Of a stretch of 64,000 bases of DNA, positions 21,064-34,225 are shown piece after piece (position 1 is the first letter of the stretch; each line of letters opens with the position of its first letter). The notes beneath the pieces are model-generated. The model did not search any database. It was not told the origin of the DNA and worked only from the letters and a program-made list of their open reading frames with translations. Made by a program: the position numbers and the translations under genes. Source of the stretch: Semisulcospira habei (taxonomy: Eukaryota > Mollusca > Gastropoda > Semisulcospiridae); contig BTPG01000007.1 of assembly GCA_036245525.1 (NCBI GenBank), positions 164,313,894 to 164,377,893 on the forward strand. Reading direction: 5' to 3'.

Positions 21064-21647
21064 TAACTATGGCCGGAATCTGAATGATTCTGTTTAAAAT
21101 GTGCCAAACATACTACACGGGAAAATTGATCTTTAATGACTGAACCAAACCCCCTTTCTATATAGACGAGACAAAACTAGTTACTGACTAGGTGAATGTT
21201 CAAATTATTTCTGAGTTGCCGCCGCGATGGCTCTTGTATGTATGCTGCGGAAAGGAAGGAAATACCAAAGAAGAAGGAAACACGCTTAGAAAAGGCAATG
21301 ACAACACTATTTCCAAATAGACATACTATTCAGTACAAAATGTGTTACTTTTCATTGGCCAGGCCGGTTGCGGGGTTCATTTAAAATTCCGTTTCATACC
21401 AGGTTTGGCGTGCTTTAAAATTGGTGTCTTTTGCAACGACTAAAAGCGAATAAATACAACAGACTGCGCCGAAAAGTGCAACAAAATAACAACCTGATTT
21501 CCGAATCTTCTGGAAGAACATGAATCCATTCAGTTAGCTCACCACTAGTTCATGTTTTTCCAGTGTATTCCATACAAAAGAATCCTGTTCCGGCGTCCGC
21601 TTTCTAAACATTTGTTGATTATTCCCACATTATAGGCCGCCTTCTCT
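21064..21647. other. No gene; dispersed AAACACGCTTAGAAAA repeat at about 21255
   Basis: A stretch with GAAACACGCTTAGAAAAG is shared with 43938-43975 and 56355-56390, so an uncharacterised dispersed repeat passes through here. Confidence 0.4.
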
Positions 21648-21863
21648 TTAACTCATTCTACCCCAGACACACCTAATAGCAAGATAAGGATCGACCATGA
21701 TAGTTCAAGGGTGATGCCAGAATAGCTTGGCGCCTATGGGCGCCAAGCTATTCTGGCATCACCCTTGAACTACCATGGTAGATCTGTGTCCTGCACTGCA
21801 ATGCAGTCTTCAGAGGACGACGACAAAATTTGGGGACTTCGGTGATGGGGTAGAATGAGTTAA
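21648..21863. mobile_element. Family A MITE, complete
   Basis: TTAACTCATTCTACCCC to GGTAGAATGAGTTAA, 216 bp, with stem 21689-21784. Very close in sequence to 10845-11058 and 59624-59837, so these three are a young subfamily. Confidence 0.9.
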
Positions 21864-22299
21864 GAAGGAATCAGCTAAATTTTATTAGACTTTTTTCCCC
21901 CAGCAGCACACATTTCCCGCTAGTGTCTAAACCGCGCATCCCATGATAATTCAGACTTAATTTTCCTCCACTGAAAGAGAGCCTCTGTTCCGGCTATTAA
22001 GCGAAATGGAGGTGGGAAAATTAAATGATAAGACGGAGGCGTCTTTTGGGTGGTCGTGTGGTGATTTGATTATAACTTTGGAACATTCAACGAGTGTGTG
22101 CTTGGGTGTGCTTTACGGCTTTGTAGATAAAAAGATCCAAAATCATCCATGGCAGCTTAATAGAGTCTGACTAGGACAGGATCAACCATAATCAGTAGGG
22201 TTAAGAATCAGTGGTGCCAGATATGATCTCAGTCGTGGCAAGCAAATATGCCATTCCGGCAGCGACTGACACGGCCGGCAGTACAACGTGGGTATGAAT

Positions 22300-22363
22300 C
22301 GACCATGATAGTTCAAGGGTGGTGCCAGAATAGCTTAGCGCCTTACTGAACTATCATGGTCGA
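22300..22363. mobile_element. Family A hairpin with an internal deletion
   Basis: Full left arm, but the right arm keeps only TGAACTATCATGGTC. The palindrome centre has been lost. Confidence 0.75.
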
Positions 22364-23050
22364 CATGTTTCATGATCCGAACTATAGACGGCCGACTTTA
22401 GAGCATGAACAACTCCCAGGTATAAAATTTGTGTCCACCTTAGTGCTCAATGCGACCCTGGCCTTTCAGCACTACATTACAACCTCTCTGACCTCTCTCA
22501 CACACTAGAAAAAGGGTGGGGCACATAATATCTGCTGCCTCGCTAAACTACTGTACCGGGAGGCTGCAAAGCCCGGCGGGGGGGGGGGGGGGGTGGCGGG
22601 GGGGGGGGTGGGGGGGGGGGAGGGGTGAGGCCGGGAACGGGCAAATCTGACGACGGCGGGAGAGTCCCTAACATGTCCTACCCCCTACCCCTCCACACAC
22701 CCACACTCCACCCTTCCCTCCCCGCCTCCCTTACCCCGGGGGCAACATGCCAATCTCATTTTCCGCTATCCACGCGCTAGCGGACTAAGGTGACGAGCTC
22801 CAAATGTCAAATCCATACCGGCACTGAGATGCAGTCCCAGGCAAAAAAGACTGACGTACCAGAAAAAAAACAAACTTAGTTCTAAATTACTGCGCCCTCG
22901 ACGAGGGGGAAAAATAAATATAAATAAAAAGAGAGAGAAAACAGAAGAAAAATGAACGAAGGGGGTAAAAGGAAATTACATCAAGAGGTTACATCAAATT
23001 AAAAGTAAGTGAAAAATGCATGAAGTTCACACATTCCGTGGATTCACACA
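22364..23050. other. No gene; long G tracts at 22577-22625
   Basis: Runs of 8-17 consecutive G bases, candidates for G-quadruplex formation. Confidence 0.5.
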
Positions 23051-23056
23051 GCAAGC

Positions 23057-23170
<114 letters not shown>

Positions 23171-23550
23171 GACAAACACTCGCACAGCGGACACACCTAC
23201 AAACACTCTCACTAATTTGGCCCACCCTAACCAACCAGATGCACCCTCAGCACCCCTACCCCCTAAAATATCCTTCCACCCCCACCCACCAGCCCCGCCC
23301 TCCCCCCTCCCCCCCTCCCCCCGCCCCCCTCGCACAAAAAAACAAAACAAAAACTAAAACAAAAAAACACGGGTGGTACACAGTTCCATCCCACCTCTTT
23401 TCACTAACCAGGCAAATCGTTAGCTGATCAAACCGGTACTTCGGTAACCAAGCGTACTAGATGGTGTATTTTAATGAGCAGACCCACTATCAGGTGGTGC
23501 AAGGTGCATCATAATGATCACACGTGCATCACAAACAGCCGCTACAAGTT

Positions 23551-23658
23551 TTAACTCCTTCACTGCCAGGGCACAGAAACAGCACCGAAACTGCAGTGGG
23601 CATATATGCTTACAAGCCGCCGCAATCGCGTGGGCTCGTGAGGTTCTGTGCCTCTTGC
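23551..23658. mobile_element. Family B MITE, diverged
   Basis: TTAACTCCTTCACTGCC is the typical left end. The hairpin 23592-23658 is weakened by substitutions. Confidence 0.7.
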
Positions 23659-23843
23659 TTGCATTATCTATATCCGTATTTTTCTAAGGTAGAAGGTTTA
23701 ACACTGGGGCGATATGCGATGGTTTAGAATCAATTACCAAAGGACATTGGTCTTATTCCTTAAAGTACAGAAATAGAAGAACTTGATATAGGGCTGACTG
23801 CACAGTTTTGCAACAAAGCGTATCTATCCCCACTCAACACTCA

Positions 23844-23896
23844 TGTGTGCTGGTCTGTGATTTTGGACCGTACGGTCCAAAATCACAGACCAGCAT
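23844..23896. mobile_element. Family C hairpin, shortened centre
   Basis: TGTGTGCTGGTCTGTGATTT paired with its complement; the apex is reduced to ACCGTACGGT. Confidence 0.85.
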
Positions 23897-24235
23897 GAAA
23901 CGCATGCAAAACCACAAGGAAGTCGACCCCCAATGCCAAGCAGGTGGAGCAAGCCGTGAGATACAACGGCGTCCTGTACGCATCGCTTGGATCGTGTCTG
24001 ATGGCGTCAGTTACACAATAAACATCAACATGATTAAAACTCAGCTCGTTAGGCTGATGCCGCAACAGGCGTTTGTGCTGAACATTAAGAAGTTCGTAAC
24101 AGGCCTTTTATGTTTCACATTATCAGTCTTTATGATTTACCCCAAATAACTGCCACATGTAAATTACGCCATGGTGTAACGAGGAATATACATCGTTAAA
24201 CTAACAGGCTATCGGGCTACATAGTGGCAATATCT

Positions 24236-24590
24236 TTCAGCTGCCGTCACATATTGTGGTACTGATATCCTTCAAGCAAATGGTATACTGTGGTATGTTC
24301 CCTTTAGCTTCCGTGGTATGTCGTGGCATATTCATGCAGCTACCCGTGGCACATCAGTCGTGATGTTAACTTAGTACTGTGGACGGTGTATAGTCGTGGT
24401 ATATCTATCAGCAACCGTGATATATCCTTGAAGCTACCCGGTGTGGCGGCCGTTACATCGCGGTGTAACTTCAGTTGCAGCTACCGTGGTACATCATGGT
24501 ATGTCATCTAAGCTACCATGGTAGACTGTGATATGTCATGTCATTCGACTACCTTGGCACACTGCCATGGTAAATCATGGCAACTGAATT
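24236..24590. repeat. Degenerate 35-45-bp minisatellite
   Basis: About eight units built on AGCTACCGTGGTATRTC with irregular spacing. Confidence 0.65.
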
Positions 24591-24651
24591 ACATCTCCCC
24601 GCTGCAAGTACAGCGCTGTAACTGAGGAGAGAGTGCCGCCTGGAACAAGGA

Positions 24652-24654
<3 letters not shown>

Positions 24655-24727
<73 letters not shown>
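24655..24727. repeat. (CT)n microsatellite
   Basis: About 36 CT units. Confidence 0.95.
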
Positions 24728-24729
<2 letters not shown>

Positions 24730-25068
24730 ACACTCCCCCGGTCAATCTTTCCCCAGTCTAACATATTACTGAAAGAAATTCTTTCGTGAGTGACTTGAAA
24801 TGCTTCAACACTTTAATATAAATTTAGCGTTCTATAAAGTCCGGGGTTTTTGTTGTTGTTTTTTTAAATAGCGAATCATGTATCAACTTGAACTTGTTAA
24901 AACTCTAAGATTTTGTGCTTCACGTTTCAACGCAAAAATTCACGTTATAAATTTGAAATGCCAGCTGCGGTCTACTGAGTGTTTTAACATTTCGAGAGAA
25001 AAAAAAGTCCCACGGTTCACGGGCGTATCAGTAAAAGCGTTTAGCGATTTTCAAACATGGTTTACTCT

Positions 25069-25184
25069 TTAAATGCTAGTGCATCTTACAGGAGATGTGT
25101 GTGACAAGATACTTCAAGAGTAGTGCCAGATTAGCGTGGCGCGTACAGGCGCCACGCTAATCTGACATGACTCTTGAGTATCTT
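25069..25184. mobile_element. Family A MITE, diverged
   Basis: TTAAATGCTAGTGCATC left end. The core 25105-25184 reads AAGATACTTCAAGAGTAGTG, and both arms share the same private changes. Confidence 0.7.
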
Positions 25185-25189
25185 GGTCG

Positions 25190-25800
25190 ACCCGGCATCT
25201 CTCTTGGATTGCGGGTATTACCGCCCAGGAAGCTGATAATATTTATTAATTAAGCTGATACTATTTTTTGAGTCATGATTGGGGGTGGTGGGGGGAGGGG
25301 GGAGGGGGGGGGGTTGAAGTTAAAAATCAGGCACACCAATTGAACAGTCACGGTCAGGGTATAGCTTAACTCGTGGGTAGTGTTTTGAACTGAGAAGATG
25401 CTCAGTAAATAAAACGTGAATCATGTTCGGCCACGGTTTTTGAGCGTGGAAAAAGATTCAAAGCCGTCAGCACTCTAATCTATCGTGTGTCATCACTTAA
25501 GTTTATCTTTGAGACGGAGTTGTCCTCGGGTAAGACGTTTAGTGCGAGTGTTTTATCAAGGAGTGAATACACCCTTTTCCTGTAGTAGCTGCAGCCCCAC
25601 CCTCACTCTTTCAGTTATATTTCGCCTTGTGCACATGGCAAACACACTGACATAGAATGAACTTTACCTGCGCGCAGATGCACGCACACTGCGGTATAGG
25701 CCCTGCTAGTATACATGCATGTGCACCAACAGTGAATTTTGAACCGGAGAGGTGTGGAAACGTAATTGTTTCAGTGCAGCGATCTGGAACAGAAATATTA
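25190..25800. other. No gene recognised
   Basis: Contains a G tract at 25285-25313 and otherwise unassigned sequence. Confidence 0.4.
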
Positions 25801-25810
25801 TGCGGAGTCA

Positions 25811-25973
<163 letters not shown>

Positions 25974-26560
25974 TGCACACCCGGCCTGCGGCAGATATTA
26001 GTCTAACTTAAAATCCGCCCGCCCCAACCTCCCCCCTCCCCTACGCCGTAACCACAGCCCACCACATCCCAAACAGATACACCCATCCACCAACTGCGAC
26101 AGGAAAAAGGTCAGTGCGGATACGGCTATGGCGCGCATGGCTTTTCTAGATGGAATGATAGCTCGGAACGTGTGCAATTACCGATTTAATACGGTTCACG
26201 TGTGACTAAATCGTTTTGACATTTACCGGCGATGCAATTCGCAAACGAATACCGTGACGGTGTGAATGTTATCCGTCGTGAGGCTGTGGCGGAGCAGGCA
26301 GTTAAAAAAAAACTACTAAAGCCCGCGCTGGCAAAGTTTAGAACAAAGACTGACTACTCACACCAAATGAAATCAGGATAGCCGCACTGAACTGGCCCGC
26401 CTTGGCGAAACCGTGACCGGACACACAAAGAACTTGTATCTCATGAAACTCAATCCCCCCCCCAAAAAAAAAGAAAAAAAAGAAACGCTGAGTTTACTCC
26501 AGTAATGTATCATTCCCGTTGAAGTGTTTTCAGTCGTTCCCGGGCTGTAAGCAAAACATC

Positions 26561-26628
26561 CTCGGGCCGACATCGGCCTTAGCTGGCCCGCGCACGCGGG
26601 CCAGCTGAGGCCGAAATTCGGCCCGGCC
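26561..26628. mobile_element. Family E foldback
   Basis: CTCGGGCCGACATCGGCCTT and AGGCCGAAATTCGGCCCGG flank a perfect CTGGCCCGCG/CGCGGGCCAG centre. Confidence 0.7.
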
Positions 26629-26766
26629 GATCTGCTCGCTGACTTAACACCAGTTCAGTATTATTAAAAACTACAAAACAACAACAACAACAACAACAAA
26701 CAACAACCACAACTGAGTCAGATCAGTTGGGTCAGAAACTGACTAAAGTTGAATCCACGTGCGGCG

Positions 26767-26825
26767 CTAGTCTGTGACTTTGAACCTTACGACTCTGCAA
26801 CCGCAAGGTCCAAAGTCACAGACCG
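26767..26825. mobile_element. Family C hairpin, diverged
   Basis: AGTCTGTGACTTTGAACCTT pairs with AAGGTCCAAAGTCACAGAC. Confidence 0.7.
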
Positions 26826-27090
26826 ACACAGACTGTGTGACCGGCACGTGACACACCAGTATGATTACTATGTCAGTAATTATACCGACATGGTTCCAGA
26901 GAAGTTAAGCCCAAAATTACTGACCGGCGTGGCCGCACATAACACTATGCCAACCCGGCACATTAACTGCCGCATGAAAGCTATGAAGAGCTGTGCAGCA
27001 CGCGCAAACTGAAAATGATCACAAACTGATCATGTCAGCAAGCCAGTGACATGAGTTGCGCCAACAAAATGGTTCTAGACTGAGCTATAA

Positions 27091-27115
27091 TGTCCAAAAT
27101 CACAGACCAGCACAC
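27091..27115 (-). mobile_element. Family C right arm only
   Basis: GTCCAAAATCACAGACCAGC, solitary arm about 270 bp from the preceding family C copy. Confidence 0.6.
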
Positions 27116-27267
27116 AACGCAATGCCAATTAATAGACTGTAATTAAACTGGTCTATAGCCATAATTATTGCTAAAATCACACTCACACGTGCGGCATAAC
27201 ATCTAATCTGTTTCGGGGGCAACCGCCTTTTAAAAAAAAAGCAAAACGGCTGAAAACAGTCAGTATC

Positions 27268-27485
27268 TGAACCGTTTTCATCCTGATACACCCATTGTTT
27301 GAAATAAAGTTGACTGATAGTTCAAGGGTGGTGCCAGAATAGCTTGGCGCATGAGGCTCCAAGCAGTATTCTGGCACCACCCTTGAACTAAAACAGTTGA
27401 TCTATCTCCTAATCTGTAACGTAGCCTTCATAGGACAATAAGCAAATCAGTTTTACAAAATCAGACTCAGGATGTAATGGGTTAA
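27268..27485. mobile_element. Family A MITE, CATCCTGA subtype
   Basis: TGAACCGTTTTCATCCTGAT to AGGATGTAATGGGTTAA, with core 27317-27390. It includes a GAAATAAAGTTGACT segment shared with 29835-29850. Confidence 0.8.
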
Positions 27486-27552
27486 AAGACATGACTTGTC
27501 AATCGCCGGTTAAAAGACATGACAGTCTCAAGAGAAATCAACATGTCACTGA

Positions 27553-27632
27553 TTAACTTTTTCGAGACGTGTCGCATCCGGATTCGCGGCCTAAGACCGC
27601 GAATCCGAATGCGACACGTCTCGAAAGTGTTA
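27553..27632. mobile_element. Short TTAA foldback (family G)
   Basis: TTAACTTTTTCGAGACG and CGTCTCGAAAGTGTTA bound a palindrome with TCGCATCCGGATTCGCGG arms. This may be another piggyBac-type MITE of about 80 bp. Confidence 0.65.
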
Positions 27633-27637
27633 CAAAC

Positions 27638-27740
27638 TATCATTGAGGTCAGTGGCTACAGCCGCTCAAATGATGGTCTTTAATGACAGGTGACGTGGCC
27701 TCTCTTAAAGGCGGTCGCTCAAAGCAGTCTCGGCAGTACA
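27638..27740. mobile_element. Family F element, degraded
   Basis: The right arm AAATGATGGTCTTTAATGAC and AGGTGAC match 28381-28568. The left arm is shortened. Confidence 0.55.
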
Positions 27741-27874
27741 GTAACAGTAAAGGCATCAGTCTTACCTGTCACAGGTGAAAGACCCAACAACACCGCACAC
27801 ACCCGGAAACTGAAATACAGGTCGGCGTGACAGCGCAAACTGACGCAGATAACGTCCTCTCAATGTCATTCAAA

Positions 27875-27898
27875 ACACACACACACACACACACACAC
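27875..27898. repeat. (CA)n microsatellite
   Basis: Twelve CA units. Confidence 0.9.
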
Positions 27899-27949
27899 GT
27901 CTGAATCTGTGGAACTGCTTTTCAGTCAAGCCTCAGTCTCTCCTTGCTA

Positions 27950-28800
27950 AAGTCTGTGTTGTAACCCTTGACAGATGCATCGTAGTATTGAGTTTATCTT
28001 TCAGTCGCTCTGGTGAAGTATTTTCCCCAGCAGAGTGCCAAAGGTCTTGCATAAGCAAACAATCTCCGCATGGGTATTGCAGCAAGTATTTCTCAATCCC
28101 GGCGTGGTGTTGAAGAATGTATCTTTCCCCTTGAAGTGTTGAACTTAAGTATTTTTCAGTCGTTCCAGGGCTATTGAAGAAGAGTGTTGAACTTAAGTAT
28201 TTCTTCAGTCGTTCCCGGGCTATTGAAGTGCTGAAATATGTGCTTTTCCCACTGAAATCACGAAGTGCTTTCTGTTGTATGTAGTTTCTCTTTCAACAGC
28301 TACGCGTTTCAGTAAATTGTATCATTCTGTATTGTCGAGGCACTGTAGTATTTTTCTTCGCGTCGAAGTCTATATTGTAGTACAACACACCTGTTCTGAG
28401 AGATCACCTGTCATTACAGACCATCATTTAGGTGGCTACAGCCACCTAAATGATGGTCTTTAATGACAGGTGACACATTTTGCCCTTCAAGTCTTCTCTT
28501 GATCGAGCACCTGTCTTTTAGGACTTTTCTTTTGCAAAAACTGGCTGCTCACAACAGGTTCTACTGTAGTCTTCTTCTACTGAAGTATTGCACTTTTTCC
28601 ATTTCTTTTGTCGTGGAAGCATTGTAATTATTTTCTCAAGGCTCTCAACGTTGTTCAAGTGTATTGGTGTTATTCTTTCTCGAAGTAGAATTATCTTTCA
28701 TTTATATCGCCAGGCAACGCCGGCAATTGTGAGAAGACTTCGCAGTATTTTAATCCGTTTCTTTTTGCTCTCAAGTGTTCATCGGTGCAGTAAACTTCGG
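27950..28800. repeat. Degenerate ~50-bp array
   Basis: Units share TTGAAGTGTTGAACTTAAGT and TTTCAGTCGTTCCMGGGCT. One further copy is at 26517-26555. The array is interrupted by the family F element. Confidence 0.5.
28381..28568. mobile_element. Family F: pogo/Tigger-like MITE with hairpin
   Basis: TA dinucleotides flank the element. The left end CAACACACCTGTTCTGAGAG and the right end (reverse) CAGTAGAACCTGTTGTGAGC are inverted repeats of the Tigger type. Inside, CCATCATTTAGGTGGCTACA forms a perfect hairpin with its complement. Total 188 bp. Confidence 0.7.
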
Positions 28801-29500
28801 CTACTATAACAAGGTTGGATATGAAGAGAGAGGGGGCAAAAAAAAAAACAGAAAAGAAGAAGAAAAAAAAATCTGGCATAGCAAAACTTCTCAGGTGTCT
28901 CCACCACTGACAGTTTGTTTTTCCATGTAAATTAATTCGTTTATAACAAACTTCCGAAATAATAGCAAGAAAATCGTGTGCCCTAATATTTGGTACTGCA
29001 TTTGTTTCTTGAAGTTTTTTTAAATTTTGTCTTAAGCGTGTCCCCCTAAAACTGAGCTATGGTCAAGTCATCGAGAAACGTCTTCATTCCTACACTGCGG
29101 CATCGCTTTTTGTTCACAACTGAAGAAACAATTCATTATACGGAGATAATGCAACTCTGTGGCTTGACTGGCCCCTGTTTTTTTTTATTTGATTTTTTTT
29201 CAGTTTTTGCTCACCTGGCCACTCTATCTTTCTTTCGAGTCGCTCAGTCTCTCTGTCTATCCCGCCGTACCTCTCGATCGCTACTTGAAAGTATATACGG
29301 CCAATGTTCATTCTGCGATAATACCCCCTCTCTCTCTCTCTCTCCCTAACACAAACCACTCAAGTCTGCGAGTGTGTGGAAGAGAGAGCCAGAGATCTAA
29401 AGAAAGTGAGAGAGTGCGCACCGCAGCCTACGAAAGTCTGTAAGCAATTTACGCCGAACTCCCAAAATTCTCCTCCTCTAAAGAATTCCGGTAGCTCATA
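28569..29500. other. No gene recognised
   Basis: T-rich and A-rich tracts plus a short CT run at 29329-29343. No exon signature was found. Confidence 0.4.
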
Positions 29501-29518
29501 GAACTACAATTGACACAA

Positions 29519-29583
29519 CAAGAGGCATAGATCCTTATGAGCCCCCGCATTCGCGGGCGCTCATGAGGATCTATGCCTCTTGC
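29519..29583. mobile_element. Family B hairpin
   Basis: A 29-bp stem with one mismatch at the apex. Confidence 0.85.
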
Positions 29584-29804
29584 ATTTCGGCGGCGTTTGA
29601 GCTGAGCCAGCGTGTAAGCAGTTTAGACCACCGGGGATAGAGCCCGCTTTCCTGTCAGGGTCTATAACTCTCGTTTGGCGCGAAAAAGGTACTATGTTCT
29701 GCAGCGGAGGGATCTCTTCTCTCACGAGTTTGCCGTCGGGCGGCGCGCGGGTGTGAAATGCCTCTGTAGTATTACTATCCCTTTCCGGTTAATATGTTAA
29801 GCTT

Positions 29805-30016
29805 TTAACCGTTTTATCCTGATACACTATTGCTTGAAATAAATTTGACTTGGATGGTTCAAGGGTGGTGCCAGAATAGCTTGGCGCCTCAGGCGCCACG
29901 CTATTCTGGCACCACCCTTTGCCTAAAATGATTGCCGTCTATCCCGTCAGTCATAGTCTCCATAGGACAACTAAATTAACCACCCAAAAAAATCAGCCTC
30001 AGGATGTAATAGGTTA
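29805..30016. mobile_element. Family A MITE, complete
   Basis: TTAACCGTTTTATCCTGATA to AGGATGTAATAGGTTAA, 212 bp, with core 29856-29923. Sister of 27268-27485. Confidence 0.85.
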
Positions 30017-30400
30017 AGTCGATTAAACGCAGTGCAGTGGCCGGGGTGGATAAGGGGTGGGGTACGGATGCCGTGCCTTGCAGAAACTAAAGAACGTATC
30101 ATAACAGGACATAAGTACAGGTGAAGTCAGTAATGACCATGTCCGGACTGAACTGTGTGTGCAACCAGTGCTATGCTGTCTAGCTGCTTGCTTCCGTCTT
30201 TTTTCTTTTTCCCGGCTTGTGGTTACGTAACTTGATTAATTATTGATTCACTGCTTGCTTGATAAACTTGCTCGACTGATCAATAGAAAATCTAAAACAT
30301 GCAATAGTTCAGTTATATGAGGAGCGCCGTCAGAGAGAATGAGGCACTACATTTAAGCTACATTAAAAATGGCCAGAAAAAGAACCCTGAAAGCATGCAC
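30017..30400. other. No gene recognised
   Basis: Unassigned sequence between two MITEs. Confidence 0.35.
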
Positions 30401-30407
30401 ATGAATC

Positions 30408-30503
30408 TTAACCCTTTGCGTGTCGGTAGCGGTTTTAGTCGCGATGATTCCTGTAGGAATCATCGCGACTAAAACCGCTACTGACACGCAAACCCGGGGT
30501 TAA
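30408..30503. mobile_element. Family D MITE, complete
   Basis: TTAACCCTTTGCGTGTCGG to GACACGCAAACCCGGGGTTAA. The stem is perfect through GGTTTTAGTCGCGATGATTC. Confidence 0.9.
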
Positions 30504-30779
30504 GGTGTTGCAAGTGTCAAGGTCTATGATCTAACACACACCGCAGATGGATAAAAAAAACAACAACAACAACAAAGAAGCAACGTGATTCCTATATACC
30601 CCACTTTAGGGCGGGTGGGTGGCAGTGTAATGTAAGATATACAACGGTACTTACTAGCGGCCAGTGCTAACAACGTTCAACCTTTGTCTGTTACGAGTTA
30701 CTGGACAAAAAACTACTTCAGTTGTTGAGATGGTATAGAACTATGACCTTCACAATGCGTCCATCATCCAGGTCTTACC

Positions 30780-31045
30780 AAATGCGAGAGGCACCCTTGA
30801 ACTATCATGATGTTGCCATAACTTGTAGTGAGTCAGGGTTGATTGGTTTCAGCAGAGACACTGATACCTGTTATACGTGTCGTCTCTGGTGTCACAGTCA
30901 GTAATGAAAGGCGGGAGAGGGGACTGAGGCTGGCGTCGCCATAACAGCTTAACCGCTGTCGCCGCCCAAGCTATTCCCTGGCACCACTCTTTGAACTATC
31001 ATGTTGGATCCACATCTTATTGCAGTATGTCAGGGATGAGTGGGT
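30780..31045. mobile_element. Family A remnants, rearranged
   Basis: CACCCTTGAACTATCATGAT (30788) and CACCACTCTTTGAACTATCATG (about 30981) are two right arms on either side of unrelated sequence. AATGAGTGGGTTAA-like sequence (31037-31048) closes the remnant. Confidence 0.45.
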
Positions 31046-31182
31046 TAATATTCTCAGACTGGGGCAGCACAATGGTTGTCAGTCTCCCTCCGCTATTCGT
31101 TACCGCTGATACAGACTGGGGCAGTTTTTGTGAATGCCGGTTGAAGTGACTGACTACACTCTCAGCCAGGTTCTAACATCTA

Positions 31183-31246
31183 CTGGAGGCATAGATTCTC
31201 ATGAGCCACTGCATCCCCAGGGGCTCATGAGAATCTATACCTCTTG
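31183..31246. mobile_element. Family B hairpin
   Basis: AGGCATAGATTCTCATGAGC and its complement, with a decayed apex. Confidence 0.75.
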
Positions 31247-31649
31247 TTCTGAAGAGACTGACTTCGGTCCGCTTAGGGTTCTAGTGTAATGCTGCTGAAA
31301 GACTGAACTAGATGAGTCCCTGTCATATCGTCAGACGTGTGCGGTGGCCAGTTCAAGTCATTCGTATCTCCATGCTGGCTCACGGGAATCTGTGCTCTGT
31401 CTAGTTGGCCGAGACTGGACTCATCAATATCCTCAAATGAGGGCAGTCGGCCTGGTTAAGGTGTGCTGCTAACGCGTGAACTTACCCGAGATATCGGTGT
31501 TTGTGTGGGGTCGCCAAACTTAGTGACTCCCTGCTGCCTTCTTGTCTACGACTATCGCGGGAATTGGCGTTCCTCACTGTAATTTCCTCATCCGTGCGTT
31601 AGGTGGGAGCCTGGAAGGGGGTGAGGGAGGGACTAGGAAAGGGGGGGGG

Positions 31650-31751
<102 letters not shown>

Positions 31752-31858
31752 TGGTGATGATGATGATGATGAAACTTTATTTATCAACGGTAAAAAGTTT
31801 TGATAGAAACAAATCGTCATTTTACAAACTTGCCGTTGCTAACATCTACAACATAGAC

Positions 31859-32565
<707 letters not shown>

Positions 32566-32570
32566 TGACC

Positions 32571-32639
32571 AGCAAGAGACAGATTCTCATGGGCCCCTGC
32601 AGTCGCCGCAAGGGCCCATGAGAATCTATGTTTCTTGCA
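32571..32639. mobile_element. Family B hairpin, GGGCCC subtype
   Basis: The arms carry ATGGGCCC instead of ATGAGCCC on both sides (compensated change), as does 35845-35910. Confidence 0.8.
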
Positions 32640-32797
32640 GACTGATGATGAAATGCGGCTTACAAGATACCTGGTGCACTTCCACTACGAGCGAAAATCA
32701 CTGACGTGCAATGTTTGTGGTGTCTTGTGGTAAGCATATGACAATCTCTCAGATCCTGTTTTTGTCCGCTGCGTCGGAAATGGCTGCGTTCAGTCAT

Positions 32798-32801
<4 letters not shown>

Positions 32802-32840
<39 letters not shown>
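32802..32840. repeat. (GA)n microsatellite
   Basis: Short GA array with a GGA interruption. Confidence 0.9.
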
Positions 32841-32841
<1 letters not shown>

Positions 32842-32992
32842 TCCTTGTTCAAACTCAGCAAACCTCATCTCCTTGAAACAATAACAGGAAAAGAAAACTA
32901 GAATAAAGTTACTCACTAAAAATGCCACAAAAAAGGGCTAATTTCCACGCTGCCTTGAACAATACTAGTGCAATCCATAATACACTTCTAAC

Positions 32993-33061
32993 TACAAGAG
33001 GCACACTAATTCTCATGAGCCCGTGCAACAGCAGGGCCTCATGAGTATCTACGCCTCTTGC
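32993..33061. mobile_element. Family B hairpin
   Basis: Arms pair with several mismatches. Confidence 0.7.
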
Positions 33062-33315
33062 TAGTCGAGATAGCTCTAGCTGTTCCTCAAACTGAAGATG
33101 TTATTTGGCGTTAAGTGTAAGGCTGGACGAACGTTCCCTCTGGTGGAGTCAAAGCCTGTGGGTTTTACGATAGTGATGTGACATTTAATATCAAGGGCGG
33201 ATCCGGAAATGACCTTGGAGTGAGGAGGGGGTGGTGAGGGGGGTGGGGAGTGGGTTGAGTTAAGGGGAAGGGGCAGTAGGGATCAGAGGGGTGGCTGTTT
33301 GTCTTTGAGCTGATC

Positions 33316-33537
33316 TTAACCCATAATACTGAAGCTAAAACTTCAAATTTGTACACTGCCATTTGCAAGCTGCATTATAGTACTTACAGATAAGGATATA
33401 GACCAATGGCTTTAGTTCAAGGGTAGTGCTAGAATAGCTTGGCGCCTCTAGGCGCCAAGCTATTCTGGCACTACCTTTGAACTATTTTAGTCAAACTTAT
33501 TCACACACTGGTGTATTCCGAATGATATGGGCTAAGG
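33316..33537. mobile_element. Family A MITE, CATAA subtype
   Basis: TTAACCCATAATACTGAAGC starts the element. The core 33413-33484 is nearly perfect. The right end GAATGATATGGGCTAAG is decayed. Confidence 0.75.
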
Positions 33538-34150
33538 TGTAAGTAACCTTGAAAACCCCAACACGTTGCCATGTCACAACTCTAATTACTTTGGATAAAT
33601 CAACTTGAAAGAATGGATGCCTGGATGGTTGGATCGGGGGAGAGAGGGGGGCGGGAAGAAGGGAGGGAGGGACTGAATAAATAGATAAATAAATAAATAA
33701 ATATTGCAACGAGGGAGACAACCAGTATGTTAAGAGACAACTCGCTAATCAACAAATGCCCTTGAACTATCATCGAATATGCAAGTCCCACGCGCTGTAT
33801 ATGTTTCGGAAAGAAATCCTGGAGGAGAGAAGGAGTGGAAAGTGTGTGTGTGTGTGTGTGTGTGGGGGGGGGGGGGGGGTAGAAAGAGTATTCGGGAAGT
33901 TGGGTGACTAGAATCCCCCCCTACCCCCGTAAACACTACCTCCGGATCAACACTCCCACCCACCACCACCTACACACCCACGCCACGCCCTATCCTTCTT
34001 CCGCCCAAGCCCCAATCCCCCAGATCCCATTTCGCTGCTAAAGGTCCGCCTCTGAGTCTGAATGTCATCTCCCTAGTGTGTTTTTCGTGTTAATGAAAAA
34101 CACCACCATCGCTTTCCGAACGGAGATTCGCAGAGCTGTAGCAAAAAGAT
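33538..34150. other. No gene; GT/G tract at 33840-33880
   Basis: A (GT)n run joins a G tract, followed by C-rich sequence. Confidence 0.4.
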
Positions 34151-34156
34151 TCAACT

Positions 34157-34223
34157 CCAAGAGACATAGATCCTCATGAGCCCCCGCATTTTGCGGGGGC
34201 TCATGAGGATCTACGTCTCTTGC
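34157..34223. mobile_element. Family B hairpin
   Basis: A perfect 31-bp stem, TTTT-type loop. Confidence 0.85.
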
Positions 34224-34225
34224 TG